Below, one piece after another: positions 25,301 through 42,770 of a stretch of DNA of 64,000 bases. Position 1 is the first letter of the stretch; each line of letters opens with the position of its first letter. The notes under the pieces were generated by a model. That model had not been told where the DNA came from. It ran no database searches and worked only from the letters and a program-made list of their open reading frames with translations. The position numbers were made by a program, and so were the translations under genes. This stretch comes from Batillaria attramentaria (taxonomy: Eukaryota > Mollusca > Gastropoda > Batillariidae), in the NCBI GenBank assembly GCA_018292915.2, contig JACVVK020000385.1:285001-349000 (forward strand), read 5' to 3'.

Positions 25301-26930
25301 AAAAAATAAGAATGACCCAAACGTATTTTGCACACTGATACAAGGGTGATTGTTGAGTACGACTGTTTCCTGTAAGATGTTCATAAAATGTATAATTGCA
25401 GGTCCTGTTCCTCTCAGCCATCGAGGGCGCCAGCCTTAAGGAAATTGTCACAAAAATGTAGAAGTGGCTCATCTACCCAAGACTTGCTTTTCCCTACACA
25501 TTGAGTAAAGTCAAGAGTAAAGGCAAGCTACGGGACCTTCAGCACCTGCTGGACACCATGTACGGTAGGTGAAAATATCCTGTTTGTGTGTGTCAACAGT
25601 TTTATCAAACTACTGCTAAACAAACAGCTCTGTGATGAAAAGAATCATGGTGTGTCTGGATTTTGTTCATTATATAACCAGCACTGTTCTATTTGTTATT
25701 AGTCAGTGGGGGAGGGGGGTGTTTTGGGGTTTTTTTTTGTTTTTTTTAGTAAATAACTGGAAAATGTTTTGGCTTTGTGGATCAGTGTACTTAGGAAAAT
25801 TAGTACAGTTTAAAAGATTTTTTTCTGAGAAATTGTAAGTTACTGAGTAAAATACAATACTGACGTTGCCAGGCAGCTGCGGCAGTTACGAGATTTATCA
25901 TATTTAATTATAATTCCTACACATATATTCCACTGTTATGTTCCAAACAGGGTTTTGCATTCCCCTTTCTGTTTTTCAGAGGCAACGAGGCAGAAGCACC
26001 CTGATGCAACCCTGGTTCAGCTAGACGCCTTAACCGGCTGTTTCATCACGCGGTCAAGTGACAGAGGGGGGTAAAAGCAGGAGCGAGAGAAAAGGAAACA
26101 GCAGCAGAGAGAGGGAGAGGGAAATGGAAAATCAATACAACAAACGAACCTGACATTTGTTTTTGACTTGTTTTGTTATTGAATGAAAGTTGAGTGCATG
26201 ATGTGTTGTGTCGTGGTTTACCTGCGATACTGTGAAAAATCTTGCATTGTGTACCCGCATGTTTCAGAAACCCAGTCCAAAATTCAGCCAGTACAGGATC
26301 CATGCAAGGAAGGCAAACATTGCCCTAACATTGGATCAACATTGCATCCAAGAACAATCCAATATTGCATTCAAAGCATATCCAATGTTCAGCCAATGTT
26401 GGAGTAATACAGGACCAACATTGCACCAATATTGGACCAATATTGGATTTACATTGGATCCAATGAAAAATCCAATATTGCCCCAATATTAGACCGATTT
26501 GCACTTCCAACATTGGTCCAATATTGTAAGTCAACATTGCCCCAATAAAGGAGCCAATGTTGGGGCAATATTGGGGTAATATTGCCGTGCTGTCTGGGAA
26601 GTCCTGTTCATTATTATCTACGCTAAGCATGATTTCACAAGAGCAATTTTCATTTTCACCTTTTTATTTTGAAATGAAGCTCTCCCCAGACTGGCACCAT
26701 AGAGGTAGTGCACAAAGTTGAGGCTATGATGAAGCGAGGTGAGAATGTTTGAAGAACTAATAAGTGGTGGGCCCCTCCTGGCGCTGAAATTGCACAGCAG
26801 TGGCTCTCCAGGATCTGAAAGTCAAACAAAACGTAGACCCCAATGAAATAAAATACAAGGAACGTTTGTAGCTGGCTGGACCTCGTGCAGAGACAGAGGG
26901 AAAGAAAGAGAGAGAGAGAATTCTGTGTGT

Positions 26931-26963
<33 letters not shown>

Positions 26964-27184
26964 TTCTTACCACTGATGCCATTCTGCACTTTGGTCAGCT
27001 GCACATCACCAGACTTGCTCTTCTTCGTTGGCTGTCCGTCCTCTTTTTGATCATGATCATCCAGCAGTCTCTTTCGCAGTTTGCTTGCGATAGTTTGTTC
27101 TCGCCTTGCAGGTCCATTCTCAGTGTCCGCCCCGGTGTCCCCAACACACGCCCGTCGCCCCTTTGCGCTTTTTCGAGTGGGCAT
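16363..27184 (-). CDS. DDB2: DNA damage-binding protein 2 (UV-DDB small subunit), WD40 protein
   Basis: DDB2 recognises UV photolesions and, through DDB1, recruits the CUL4 ubiquitin ligase in nucleotide-excision repair. Coding exons (- strand order): 27184-26971, 26814-26660, 23448-23254, then either 22827-22679 or 21390-21245, then 20714-20615, 20243-20066, 19788-19646, 17824-17660, 17352-17307, 16616-16363. Phases match throughout, giving 532 or 531 aa. Motifs: ASPFDRR and [11 protein letters not shown] (exon 3); [14 protein letters not shown], whose WDxR fits the DDB1-binding box; the Phe-Gln-His hairpin [13 protein letters not shown] (Phe371-His373), which in human DDB2 inserts into damaged DNA; and [14 protein letters not shown] before the last exon. 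The N-terminus is basic, and a Lys/Arg/Ser-rich tail of about 70 residues extends past the usual end. Exon 2 is the least certain: it was placed by phase and weak similarity to the human helical segment. Confidence 0.93.
17468..17640 (+). repeat. Diverged tRNA-like SINE copy in a DDB2 intron
   Basis: A-box-like aaatggtagagtgtt and B-box-like tgagttcgattaa are followed by sequence different from family B. It ends close to the donor side of DDB2 exon 9. Confidence 0.4.
18238..19587. mobile_element. 1.35 kb TTAA-flanked element (piggyBac- or Kolobok-like), nonautonomous, with nested SINE
   Basis: TTAA at 18234-18237 and at 19588-19591 flanks perfect 16-base inverted ends, CTCTTACCAGTTCGCT and its complement. 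A perfect 22-base palindrome sits near the left end (18262-18283). A 53-codon + strand ORF (18530-18691) encodes an acidic Ser/Glu/Asp peptide like the N-termini of piggyBac-type transposases, then runs into the SINE at 18692-19023. No catalytic domain remains. TTAA targets are typical of piggyBac and Kolobok. Confidence 0.78.
18692..19023 (-). repeat. SINE family A inserted in the TTAA element
   Basis: (ATA)n tail then the family A body in reverse, reaching the head-proximal part (ttctttgccccgagtg). The tRNA boxes are not retained. It interrupts the acidic ORF, so it is younger than the host element. Confidence 0.78.
19980..20004. repeat. Poly-C tract, about 24 C
   Basis: One of the longest C runs in the window, 60 bases from the DDB2 exon 7 donor; it reads as poly-G in the DDB2 transcript. 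Confidence 0.9.
21245..21390 (-). CDS. DDB2: DDB2 exon 4b: second copy of the same blade exon
   Basis: This 146-base exon also runs phase 0 to phase 2 and encodes [11 protein letters not shown] and [13 protein letters not shown]; by eye about 19 of 48 residues match exon 4a. Acceptor ttactttatag, donor GA/GTGAGT. Human DDB2 has only one segment of this kind between the equivalents of exon 3 and exon 6. Including both copies at these boundaries shifts the frame. A 2-base downstream acceptor (tatagag) would permit inclusion of both and cannot be excluded. Confidence 0.78.
22679..22827 (-). CDS. DDB2: DDB2 exon 4a: first copy of the duplicated WD40 blade exon
   Basis: This 149-base exon starts in phase 0 directly after FIQG of exon 3 and ends in phase 2 at a GA/GTGAGT donor. 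It encodes a blade segment with [11 protein letters not shown] and [13 protein letters not shown]. The acceptor (tgtaaaaag) is purine-rich and weak. It joins exon 6 (20714-20615) in frame. It is paralogous to the exon at 21245-21390. Confidence 0.8.
24023..26073 (+). pseudogene. Intron-containing gene of unknown family inside the CCCAGACAGC element, broken
   Basis: An untranslated-looking first exon ends at 24122 (attcaag/gtatgt); its 5' end is not defined. An acidic stretch sits at about 24488-24630 ([14 protein letters not shown]...) and ends at a TGA. Phase-compatible exons 24870-25117, 25402-25564 and 25980-26073 follow. The third piece includes a predicted coiled coil ([20 protein letters not shown]); the last ends ...[10 protein letters not shown] then stop. 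The 25402 exon has an in-frame TAG after KEIVTKM, and the acidic exon does not join cleanly, so this copy is probably dead. I do not recognise the protein. Confidence 0.5.
26310..26590. repeat. CCAATATTG-type subterminal repeat array
   Basis: Dense array of 9-12 base variants of CCAATATTGG / CCAACATTG in both orientations, at the right end of the CCCAGACAGC element. The core CAATATTG is itself palindromic. Likely transposase-binding sites by analogy with other DNA transposons. Confidence 0.75.
26929..26962. repeat. (GT)n microsatellite at the DDB2 exon 1 donor
   Basis: GT run beginning only 8 bases inside the intron after the exon 1 donor (CTTAC at 26966-26970). Confidence 0.9.
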
Positions 27185-28715
27185 CCTGCTGGCTGCTTTG
27201 GACTACGTGTGATCGGTATTTCCAGGAAGAAACTTCAAGCAGATTCGCACACAACTGCTACATCGTAATCATGCGTTGCGCACAGAGAAACATCATTCAC
27301 ACAGAACGATTGTTGTCTAGTTGTGTAGCAGCCGACGTTACACAACCATGATGGTTTCGCGCGGTTTGTCAGTCATCTGTTTGCCACAAGAACAAATACC
27401 AAGTTTATCCTTTTAAACATCCCGGGAAGAAGTATCGTCCTGGTCATAAAAAAGCAAAACATGATCAGTAATATTTACCAAAAGTACAGAAGTCACTGAA
27501 ATATTAAGAACTGTGCACTAATTTCCATCGTACTTGATTTGTATTGTGGTAAAAAGATAGAATTGGCTTTGGTTCTTTCGTGATCTTTAACATGACAGAA
27601 GAAGATAAACAAACGGATTATTACAAAACAAAAGAAAACTGTCCTGAAGTCGTTGATAGTCATGTCGTAGTTGATAGGACTTTTATTCCAAACTAATACG
27701 ATTAACTTTACTTTGACTGACCTTGACCTTGAGTAAGGTGAAACTCGCCGGTAGGGTTTGAGCTTTCTATATTATTCATTCAATTCATTTTATTTAACTC
27801 GAACGCCAGTCATCTTAAGCAAGACAGAGAAGCTAAGAGAAGTAGATGTCTTGTTTCTGTGTCAAGGCTAACAAATCGGAGGTGATACAGGCATGCAGTG
27901 CAATGTTGTTCTAAAGCTTCATCATTCGCTGTGTTGCTGCGTTTTGGGTTGGTTCGGAAGAAAATTACTGTTGTCTTTGTCGTTGTGTTGCTGCTGTTTC
28001 CACAGTGTGCACACGTTTCCGACTGGAGTTTTCATAATGTTACCTTACTGTTTGTTCTTGGTGTTACTTTTTTTAAAATTTGCCCAGTCATTTACCCACT
28101 TTCAATTCCGTGTGGAATGATTTCTCTTTTCTTTTCTTTTTTTTCTTAATCTTTTTTTAAAAAATAATTTGAGTTTGGCAGTTTGTTATTTTGACGGATA
28201 TCAGGAAAAATGCCGAAAAGAAAAAGTTTAAAACCAGCAAGCAACTTCAACTTACTCAATAGATACAGAGCCATCAATCTTGCATATATGATACATTACT
28301 GCAGTCAGTAAGAGTTAATGGAGGAGTGCAGCACTCCATCCTTGGAAGTGATTCAGTTATTTAGATGAGGTTGCTTGTACACACAAGCAGGGCTAAGAAT
28401 AGCAAACACTTTTGGGCAACCAGTGCAGAAACAGACGTTAAACCCTTAAGTGACAAACAAACATCAACACCCCAGTTCTCAGCCCTGTGCCAGACATGTA
28501 GGTCTCTGTGCTCACTGAGTGATAAAAGAACCATGGAATTCTACCATACAATACAATGGAACAATACCGTAACACAACACTGAAACGCATCAGGTGAACA
28601 AAAGAACTTTGTGCAATTCTGGTGGAGGGAACTGTGTCTGTTCAGTGTGGCTTAATGTGTATATAGATGCCTGCCATTTATATTGTTAAAATGTGAGTGA
28701 TTTTTCTCTTTGCAG
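27185..28715. promoter_or_regulatory. Divergent intergenic region between DDB2 and TPI
   Basis: DDB2 (-) and TPI (+) diverge from this 1.5 kb stretch. TPI coding exon 1 is preceded by a clean acceptor (ctttgcag, exon from 28716), so an untranslated 5' exon probably lies here, but its donor was not found. A GC-richer patch around 27250-27370 next to the DDB2 start is the likeliest promoter area. No TATA box was assigned. No repeat with clear ends was seen. Confidence 0.4.
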
Positions 28716-28733
28716 GTTGACATAAACACAAAC

Positions 28734-35879
<7,146 letters not shown>

Positions 35880-37354
35880 GCAAGAGTGGAACCTCTTAGC
35901 ATTCTTGAGACTGTCAGGAACCTGAAATACAGTTCATATGATGTACCATACCCATAGGCGTATCCCATTGCTAGCGGACACTGTTGTGGCAAGTCTATAC
36001 GAGTCAGCGGTAGATATGTGGGGATTGTTGAGATTCAGACATTGTCTTTGTTAGACTGAGTGTATTGTTTCAAGTGCTGTATTTCACTGTTGTTCATTAG
36101 ATGTATTGCTAGAGTATTTCCCAGCTTGTATTGATTCTCATCAGATTGCGGTTTTTCTTTCTTTTCTTTTTTTCTTTTTTTTGGCGTATGATCTTTTTTC
36201 TTTGCCTTTTTCTATTTGGAGGCTGGTGAACTCATGCGCATTTTGTTTTCAATCTGTGCATGAAGACATTTTCCTTCTGTATTTTTCACTCGCCTTTCAG
36301 AGTAACTATCTTTTTATCTTTTCATGTGGTTTCACGCAGAATGGTGTTTTCATGATTTCCCAGTTCTTGATTGTTACATCCATGGTGTACAATAAAATAT
36401 CTAGTGCCATCTATTGTTTCTTTATGCTATGTGTGTGAAAAAGAGAGTTGGGAGGGGGGGGGGGGGTTGTAAATTTAATGTAACCTTCGTTGTATATTGT
36501 GGGTGCTACTGTGCCTACACTTCCAGTCAAATGTCTGTTTTCATGAAACGTCATGACTTGTCAATAAGGGTTTTGGGGAAGTGCTCACCAAAACTCATCG
36601 TAAACAAACAAAAAAAGAAAAACATTGAAATGATAGGATTCACATACAGGCACACACGGTCCGTCCAAATGGTGTGAGGACGATTTCAAGCATAACAAAT
36701 AATTGAAATAATGAAACAAGATGTGTTTGTGGTAGATGCAGGTCAAAATGAGAAAACCATAACTTGGTGAACATCATCATAAGAAACAGGCACGCGTCGC
36801 ACCGCCTACTGACGCCTTTCGGGGTGGGGTGAGGTTGTTTGCAGGTGATTAGCTAATCGGTTTTCGACGATCGCTCCATGGCGAGGCGCTGCCGGTATTG
36901 AGGGCCACAGCAAGACAAGTCTTCACACCTTTCGCGACTAGCGCCCAAGGGGAGTTAACGGGGTCATCAGTTTCAGTCACCAAGACTTGATGGTCAGTGG
37001 CGGCTCCTGGTCGGCTAATCCTTTTCTTTTGTGAAGCCTTTCCAAAACTGAGAGAGAGAGTTTGCGTTTCTGTGATATACAATACAGAAAAATTTACATC
37101 CCCCCCCCCCCCCACACACACACACATACACCTGCACACACACACACGCCAAAACACAACGCTCGCACCGACACACACGCATCGTGTGCCCGTTTGGTAA
37201 GATCCGATAATTTGCTATTCCAGCAAAGACGCCCACTCCTATTTTCTCATTTTGACGTACAAATACCACAAACGCATCGTTTGTTTCATTATTTCAGTTA
37301 TTTGTTATGTTTGAAATCATCCTCAGTCGCACCGTCAGTCCTCGCACGTCCTCG
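35880..37354. other. TPI 3' UTR and downstream intergenic DNA
   Basis: After the poly(A) signal at 36391 there is no coding signal. A poly-G run sits at about 36453-36466, and poly-C/AC repeats at 37100-37155. Nothing else is supported. Confidence 0.5.
36391..36396 (+). terminator. Poly(A) signal of TPI
   Basis: AATAAA about 510 bases after the stop at 35877-35879. The sequence between is T-rich 3' UTR with no other feature. Confidence 0.55.
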
Positions 37355-37535
37355 TGGAGCCGGGGTGGTCGAATGGTAGAGCGTTGGACTTCTAATACTC
37401 GGGTCGTGAGTTCGTATCCCGGCTGGGGCCAAATATTTTGTGCTGGCTTTTTCATCGTTGCCCCGTCTTTGATATCACCCTATGTGGTGGCCAGCCGGAA
37501 CGTTAAACCCCCAAACACCACCCCCCCCCCCCCTC
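37355..37535 (+). repeat. tRNA-derived SINE, family B, full length
   Basis: A box (tggtcgaatggtagagcg) and B box (gtgagttcgtatccc), then the body gctggggccaaatatttt, gtgctggctttttcatcg and tail cgttaaacccccaaacacc followed by poly-C. Other copies or fragments: 15091, 41584 (-), 44270, 50980. Confidence 0.82.
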
Positions 37536-38093
37536 ACGTCCTCACACCATTTGGACACACCCGGCACACACGCCCCTTTCCAAAACGGAAACCAAGACAT
37601 AACACTTTACAAAGAAAGAAGCTGGCTGCAAACTTGAAACCGCAGAAAACAGAACCACTATACCATCGAAACAACATTTGACGTATGATCGCAGCGCCAC
37701 CTTTTTCTTCTTCTTTATGCTCAGTGTACGAACTTTGTGTACTTGCCCATTCCGGGGCTCTCCTAAACTGAAGGCGCGTCTTAATATAGCCCGAACAACG
37801 CTTCGGCCGAACAAAGGCGAAATTCTTCGGCTTGCTTCAGCGTGGCCTCTATGTACTAACTAGGCGTCAAGCATCCGTGACACGTGACCGAATGGCGCCG
37901 ATTGTGAGCTTACCAGTGACTTGAAGTGCGCCTCGTAGGAACTGTAGCTTTTGAGGGAAATCAAGGGGTTACACGACAACATGGCTTTACGCACTCAAAA
38001 GGGCACTATCTGAACTAATCAATGTGACCCAACTGCACCATGAATAAAAAATAAAAAAACCGAAATAATCACCAACGAAACCACTGAACCGAC

Positions 38094-38871
38094 AGAGAGT
38101 TGCACACTAGCGTCGGTGCTACATCGCGCGCGCCACGCGTGTCGCGCCTTGCGTGCCTCAAGCACAGTTGGGCTCTCACACGTGGAGTTAAACGCGCGCC
38201 GCGTCAGGGCAGTGCTTCGGAGATGTCGCCACGAGTCAGTGCTTCTGAGTGTGCGATGGCCGGAATGCGACATTAGGGATCTGAAACGTATCATAAACTT
38301 CAGGCTGCTTGTTCGCAGTCTGAATAGAGACTGGTGATCGAGGCCACGATAACTTGATAGAATTTAGCTACAACAAACCCGGCTTTGCTGTAGAATGATA
38401 TCGGAGAGACCCCGGTAGTGACAACACACGGCGGTTCAGTCAGTGTGTCTAGTTTTATTTACTCCATTTACGTATTTACCGTAGTGTGAGTCAGCGGAGA
38501 GTGACACAACAAAACGGCATACCCGTCGACTGTGATATGAATCGAGCTGAAAATTGTAGAGGTTTTCCTGTTCACGATACAGGTCGATGAGGCGAAACAC
38601 TGATTTCGTCTTCGCGCAATTCCGCCATCTTGGAAGAGAAGAGGATGGCGAGTCAGCCCTTGCTGGCTGGCTCTTCTGATTGGCTGAAGCCACGCTACAC
38701 GCGCGCGTCAAGCGCGCCGAATAGAACAGTTCCTATCCTCGCGCGACAGATTTTTTCAATCGTGCTACGTCTGTCGCTTCGCGCTTTAAGGGGTTGCATA
38801 CGTAGATGCGCGACAAAATTTGCTGCACGCGTGGCGCGACAATGTCGCATGACGCCAGTGTGCAAGGGCCC
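38094..38871 (-). mobile_element. PIF/Harbinger-like element, inverted copy with frameshifted MADF exon
   Basis: Reverse-oriented copy of the element at 39130-39920. Its inner end is intact (tgcaagggccc at 38861-38871), while the outer end has lost about seven terminal bases (gagagttgcacactagcg). On the - strand the MADF-like frame starts at ATG 38628, but four extra bases after the eighth codon break it. Confidence 0.75.
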
Positions 38872-39129
38872 TGTACACCGGCGTAGCAGACGGTCACCAG
38901 CGGCACATCCGGCGGAAGAAAAACGTCATACCGACAATAGTGTCGCGGTTTGGCATCAATTTTAACAAAATCAAAATTCTACACTACCTCAGTAATCAGA
39001 GTGACGCAAGTGAGCCATGAAAGTTATAGATGCCTGAAATATCAGCGACTAGAACGTTGACTCGGCACTCGCTATGTGACGACGCGAGCCCGGCCGGCGC
39101 ACACCGCCACGCGAGCAGACACGGCGTTA

Positions 39130-39920
39130 GGGCCCTTGCACACTGGCGTCACGCGACATTTGTCGCGCCACGCGTGCAGCAAATTTTGTCGCGCGTCTAC
39201 GTATGCAACCCCTTGAAGCGCGAAGCGACAGGCGTAGCACGATTGAAAAATTCTGTCGCGCGGCGATAGGAACTGTTCTATTCGGCGCGCTTGACGCGCG
39301 CGTGTAGCGTGGTTTCAGCCAATCAGAAGAGCCAGCCAGCAAGGGCTGACTCGCCATCCTCTTCTCTTTCAAGATGGCGGAATTGCGCGAAGACGAAATG
39401 TTTCGCCTCATCGACCTGTATCGTGAACAGGAAAACCTCTACAATTTTCAGCTCGATTCATATCACAGTCGACGGGTATGCCGTTTTGTTGTGTCACTCT
39501 CCGGTGACTCACACTACGGTAAATACACAAATGGAGTAAATAAAACTAGACACAACTGAACCGCCGGCCGGGGTTGTCACTGATGAGTGATCTCTCATCG
39601 TCCCAGTCTACGATATCATTCTACAGCAAAGCCGGGTTTGTTGTAGCTAAATTCTATCAAGTTATCGTGGCCTCGATCACCAGTCTCTATTCAGACTGCG
39701 AACAAGCAGCCTGAAGTTTATGATACGTTTCAGATCCCTGATATTTCGCATTCCATCGCACACTCAGAAGCAGTGACTCGTGGCGAGATCTCCGACTAGA
39801 AACACTGCACGCGGCGCGCGCCCTTACTCCACGTGTGAGAGCTCTCACTGTGCGGCAGCACGCAAGGCGCTACACGCGTGGTGCGTGCGATGTAGCACCG
39901 ACGCTAGTGTGCACCGGCCC
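39130..39920 (+). mobile_element. PIF/Harbinger-like 791 bp element with TTA target duplication
   Basis: Inverted ends GGGCC(C/G)(T/G)TGCACACT(G/A)GCGTC, about 21 bases, flanked by TTA at 39127-39129 and 39921-39923. A three-base TWA duplication is the PIF/Harbinger hallmark. It carries one MADF-like exon but no transposase, so it is nonautonomous or internally deleted. Confidence 0.78.
39374..39475 (+). CDS. MADF-like first exon (PIF/Harbinger accessory protein), truncated
   Basis: Starts at AAGATGGCGG and encodes MAELREDEMFRLIDLYREQ followed by NLYNFQLDSYHSRR, the N-terminal half of a MADF/Myb-like DNA-binding domain (Leu-Ile, Leu-Tyr and Tyr spacing). A donor (gacgg/gtatgc) follows at 39476; no downstream exon was found in the element. 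The open frame runs on to 39559 if unspliced. In Harbinger elements such a protein assists the transposase (family knowledge). Confidence 0.55.
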
Positions 39921-40011
39921 TTAGCATGCCAAGCAAAAACGCCGTGATTACAGACATTTCGCATTCTTACTTCACCTGTAGCATTGTAAGTCAAATGTAC
40001 ACTATCCTTAC

Positions 40012-40507
40012 CAGGGGCGCCGGAACCGGGGGGGGGGGGGGGGGGGCAGGGGGGGCAGCTGCCCCCCCCCCCTGTACCCAAGCAGGGGGGGGGGGCAAGA
40101 GTATCTTTTTGCCCCCCCCCCCTGGAAAATCAGGTGACTATGGCAAGAGGGGGGGGGGGGCAAAGCCATGGTCTTGCCCCCCCCCTTCCCCTACAACCCC
40201 TCCCCCTCTTCCTGCTCTCTCCCACATCCCACCCAACAGAGAACTCAGTTTAGCCGTTGCATGAAATATCAAAACGACTTGGCAGAAAGTCGTCTCACCC
40301 CCCCCCCCCCCCCCCCTCTTTTCACTTTCTTTGGGCAACGTCCTACCTTTCAGTGGCTCCCTGGTTCGTAAAGGTTTTTGTCTTCGCAGCAAGTGAACGC
40401 CCCCTCCCCCCCCCCCCCCCCCGCTTTTCACTTCCTCCCGGCAACGTCCCCGTTTCCCCCCGCTGAGATTCTGTCCCCCCTCCCCCCAACATCTTCCGGC
40501 GCCCCTG
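40012..40507. mobile_element. 496 bp TIR element (hAT-like MITE) packed with poly-G/poly-C
   Basis: Perfect 14-base inverted ends CAGGGGCGCCGGAA (40012-40025; complement 40494-40507) flanked by CTTAC on both sides (40007-40011 and 40508-40512). CAGGGGCG-type ends are common among hAT elements, though a 5-base duplication is shorter than the usual 8. The interior is mostly G and C runs of 9-18 bases and encodes nothing convincing. Confidence 0.75.
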
Positions 40508-41583
40508 CTTACTAATCAATGTATTCCAGCAGCACCAAGAAACTTCTTCATCGCCGAAATATTAATGCTGGTACATGTAACTTTGAACCGACACAGGCCA
40601 TGTACGAGCGCGACCCTCCGCCATCTTGAAATCAGATAGCTGGCGAATCTGGGACCAGCCAATCAGATAGCGTCTGGCGAAATCATTCGCGGTTGATCGG
40701 GGTTCTTCGCATTGCATGTCGACCGAAGCCCGAACTGTCCAAAATCTCTTCGCGAGGCCCCAAAATTATTCGGGCGAAGCATTTTTCCTTCGCTCTTCGT
40801 GGTTGTTCGGACTTGGTTATGAACTATGCTCATTTGTTTGCCTACATAAGCCGCCGTTTCAGCGATGTTCAGCACTACACCAGCATGCCATCACGATAAA
40901 AGTTGAATGATAATTATTTGCAAGTGGTCCTTAACTTTTCGTGAAGGCTGTATAATAGTTCAGTAGTTCATTTCATATGTGTAGTTGTCACAAGTGACAA
41001 AAACACCTGCATGGTGAGTAATTTGAAGGAGTCTTTTAATAGATATTTGTCCTTATATGCAAATCACCCCTACCTCGGAAATATTTTTTTTCCACACAAA
41101 ACCTCTCAGAGCTACAGAGCTGTGCTACGAATACAGTCAGTATAATTGGATGATCTTCCCAAGTTCAGAAAATGAAGCCATTTGAACAATTTTTTCGTAA
41201 AAATACGTTAACATGACCGATTTTTTTTTTAAATGAGCGATAACTGTTAGAAAATGCGGCAGGATAAAAATCGTGAAAGGTAGGTCTGCAGAATATGATT
41301 GCCCATTCTATCTCAAAGTAAAAAGCCCTCCAACGAGGTGGTTTAGGAGATAGCCATTATTACATCCGTCCACACACACGTCTCACAACTCAGTCCCGCC
41401 AAAAAGAACGCAGCATAGTGTACACGTAAGGTGTCTATGACGCAGATTTCGTTACGTCACTGTGTGCGTGAAAGTATGTATTGTATGGAGAAACGTCACA
41501 GTCTTGTTTTGTATCACTGAAACTTGCTGCTGCGCGTAGCAAAATCTGTCCCGTAATAAAGTTGTTTCTCTATAGAGAAACAA
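40508..41583. other. Intergenic, no gene seen
   Basis: A GC-richer patch at about 40600-40900 with two ccaatcagatagc-like motifs could be an old promoter or transposon end. The rest is unremarkable. Confidence 0.4.
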
Positions 41584-41672
41584 CTTAAAAAGCCAGCACA
41601 AATATTTGGCCCCAGCCGGGATACCAACTCACGACCCGAGCATTAGAAGTCCAACGCTCTACCCGGCTCCCA
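41584..41672 (-). repeat. SINE family B head and body fragment
   Basis: Reverse complement of the family B head with B box (gggataccaactcacgacc), A-box region (ctctacccggctcc) and agccagcacaaatatttggc. Confidence 0.75.
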
Positions 41673-41908
41673 GACAAACTGATAATGACGTCACGTCATT
41701 CCAAAACTGAATATGACCAAACTATTTATGAACACACAACACGTCAGAACAGGGAAGGACAAGATGAGATAGACCATTTTGACAGTGACTTCTCTAACGC
41801 TTCTTCACAACGACCCACACAATTCTATACATCTGCACGTATTGCGATGACAAAAGTTCGACATGATAAACATCACCTTAAACGGTCGGCGTGGCTCAGT
41901 CACAAAGG

Positions 41909-41909
41909 G

Positions 41910-41954
<45 letters not shown>

Positions 41955-41957
41955 TGC

Positions 41958-41988
<31 letters not shown>

Positions 41989-41999
41989 CGCGCGCATGC
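41909..41999. repeat. (GT)n/(GC)n microsatellite
   Basis: GT run interrupted by GTGC units. Confidence 0.9.
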
Positions 42000-42145
42000 A
42001 AATCAAACGTGTGGTCAACAAACAAGCTTGGATGATATAGGTGGCTAGCTGATCAAAGTCCCTCGTTTCACCGTGTTCAAGTCTTGCCACAAGCTGTCCC
42101 GATCAGAAATTCCCACTGAAATGGTAGTGATGGTGGTGGTAGCCG

Positions 42146-42146
<1 letters not shown>

Positions 42147-42214
<68 letters not shown>

Positions 42215-42233
42215 AGTGTGTGTGTGTGTGTGT
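42147..42233. repeat. (GT)n microsatellite
   Basis: GT run of about 87 bases with one interruption (gtcagtg). Confidence 0.92.
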
Positions 42234-42420
42234 TTGGGTGTAGGGGCGGGGGTGGGTGTGGAGGGTGGGGGCGGGTGTCGAACCCGTGCTGACGTGTACA
42301 AGGTATTAGACAAAATGAAACGAGTCGCTTTTTTTTAACACATGAAGCTGATATTATACGTCAAGCTGACTACCACGAGGCTTAGCAAACGCGGCTGTGT
42401 TGACTGCAAGTTGCTTCGTA

Positions 42421-42770
42421 TAAAGCCCAAGCCCACCCCCACCCCCCCCCCTCAAACAAACAAAACAAAACTACAACAAAAAGAAACAAAGAACAACAAC
42501 AACAACCCCAAACACCCCCCCCCCCAAACAAACAAACAAAAACCACTACCATCACCCCCCCCCCCCAAAAAAAAAAAAAAAAAAACCAACAACAAACCAA
42601 TGAACAAGAAAACAAACATCCCAAACAACAACAACACCCCCCCCCCCCCGAACAAAACAACAACAAACCACACTACAAACCCCAACATAAACAACAAACA
42701 AACAAACAAAAAATAAAACAACAGCAACAACGGAAACCACCACCACCACCACCACCAACGAAAACAACAA
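42421..42770. repeat. C/A-only low-complexity block
   Basis: About 350 bases almost free of G and T: (CAAA)n, (CAA)n, poly-C, poly-A. The long Pro/Thr/Asn/Lys frame is artefactual. It mirrors the T/G blocks in the GH9 and TPI introns. Confidence 0.9.

Larger units (their letters stand above)
23723..26598. mobile_element. 2.9 kb element with CCCAGACAGCAC termini inserted in DDB2 intron 2
   Basis: Twelve-base inverted ends (CCCAGACAGCAC at 23723; complement ending 26598) flanked by AA on both sides. Both ends carry CAATATTG/CAATGTTG motifs: a few on the left, dozens on the right (about 26310-26585). The interior holds a + strand gene-like unit with introns, opposite to DDB2. No DDE transposase was recognised, so the family is unassigned. 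Confidence 0.7.

Noticed and set aside
26046..26303. Minus-strand frame within DDB2 intron 2
   Set aside because: Lies opposite the last exon of the element-borne gene and has no DDB2-like sequence.
26656..26982. Minus-strand frame overlapping DDB2 exon 2
   Set aside because: It uses another frame; the frame continuing exon 1 in phase is the one that resembles the DDB2 N-terminal helices.
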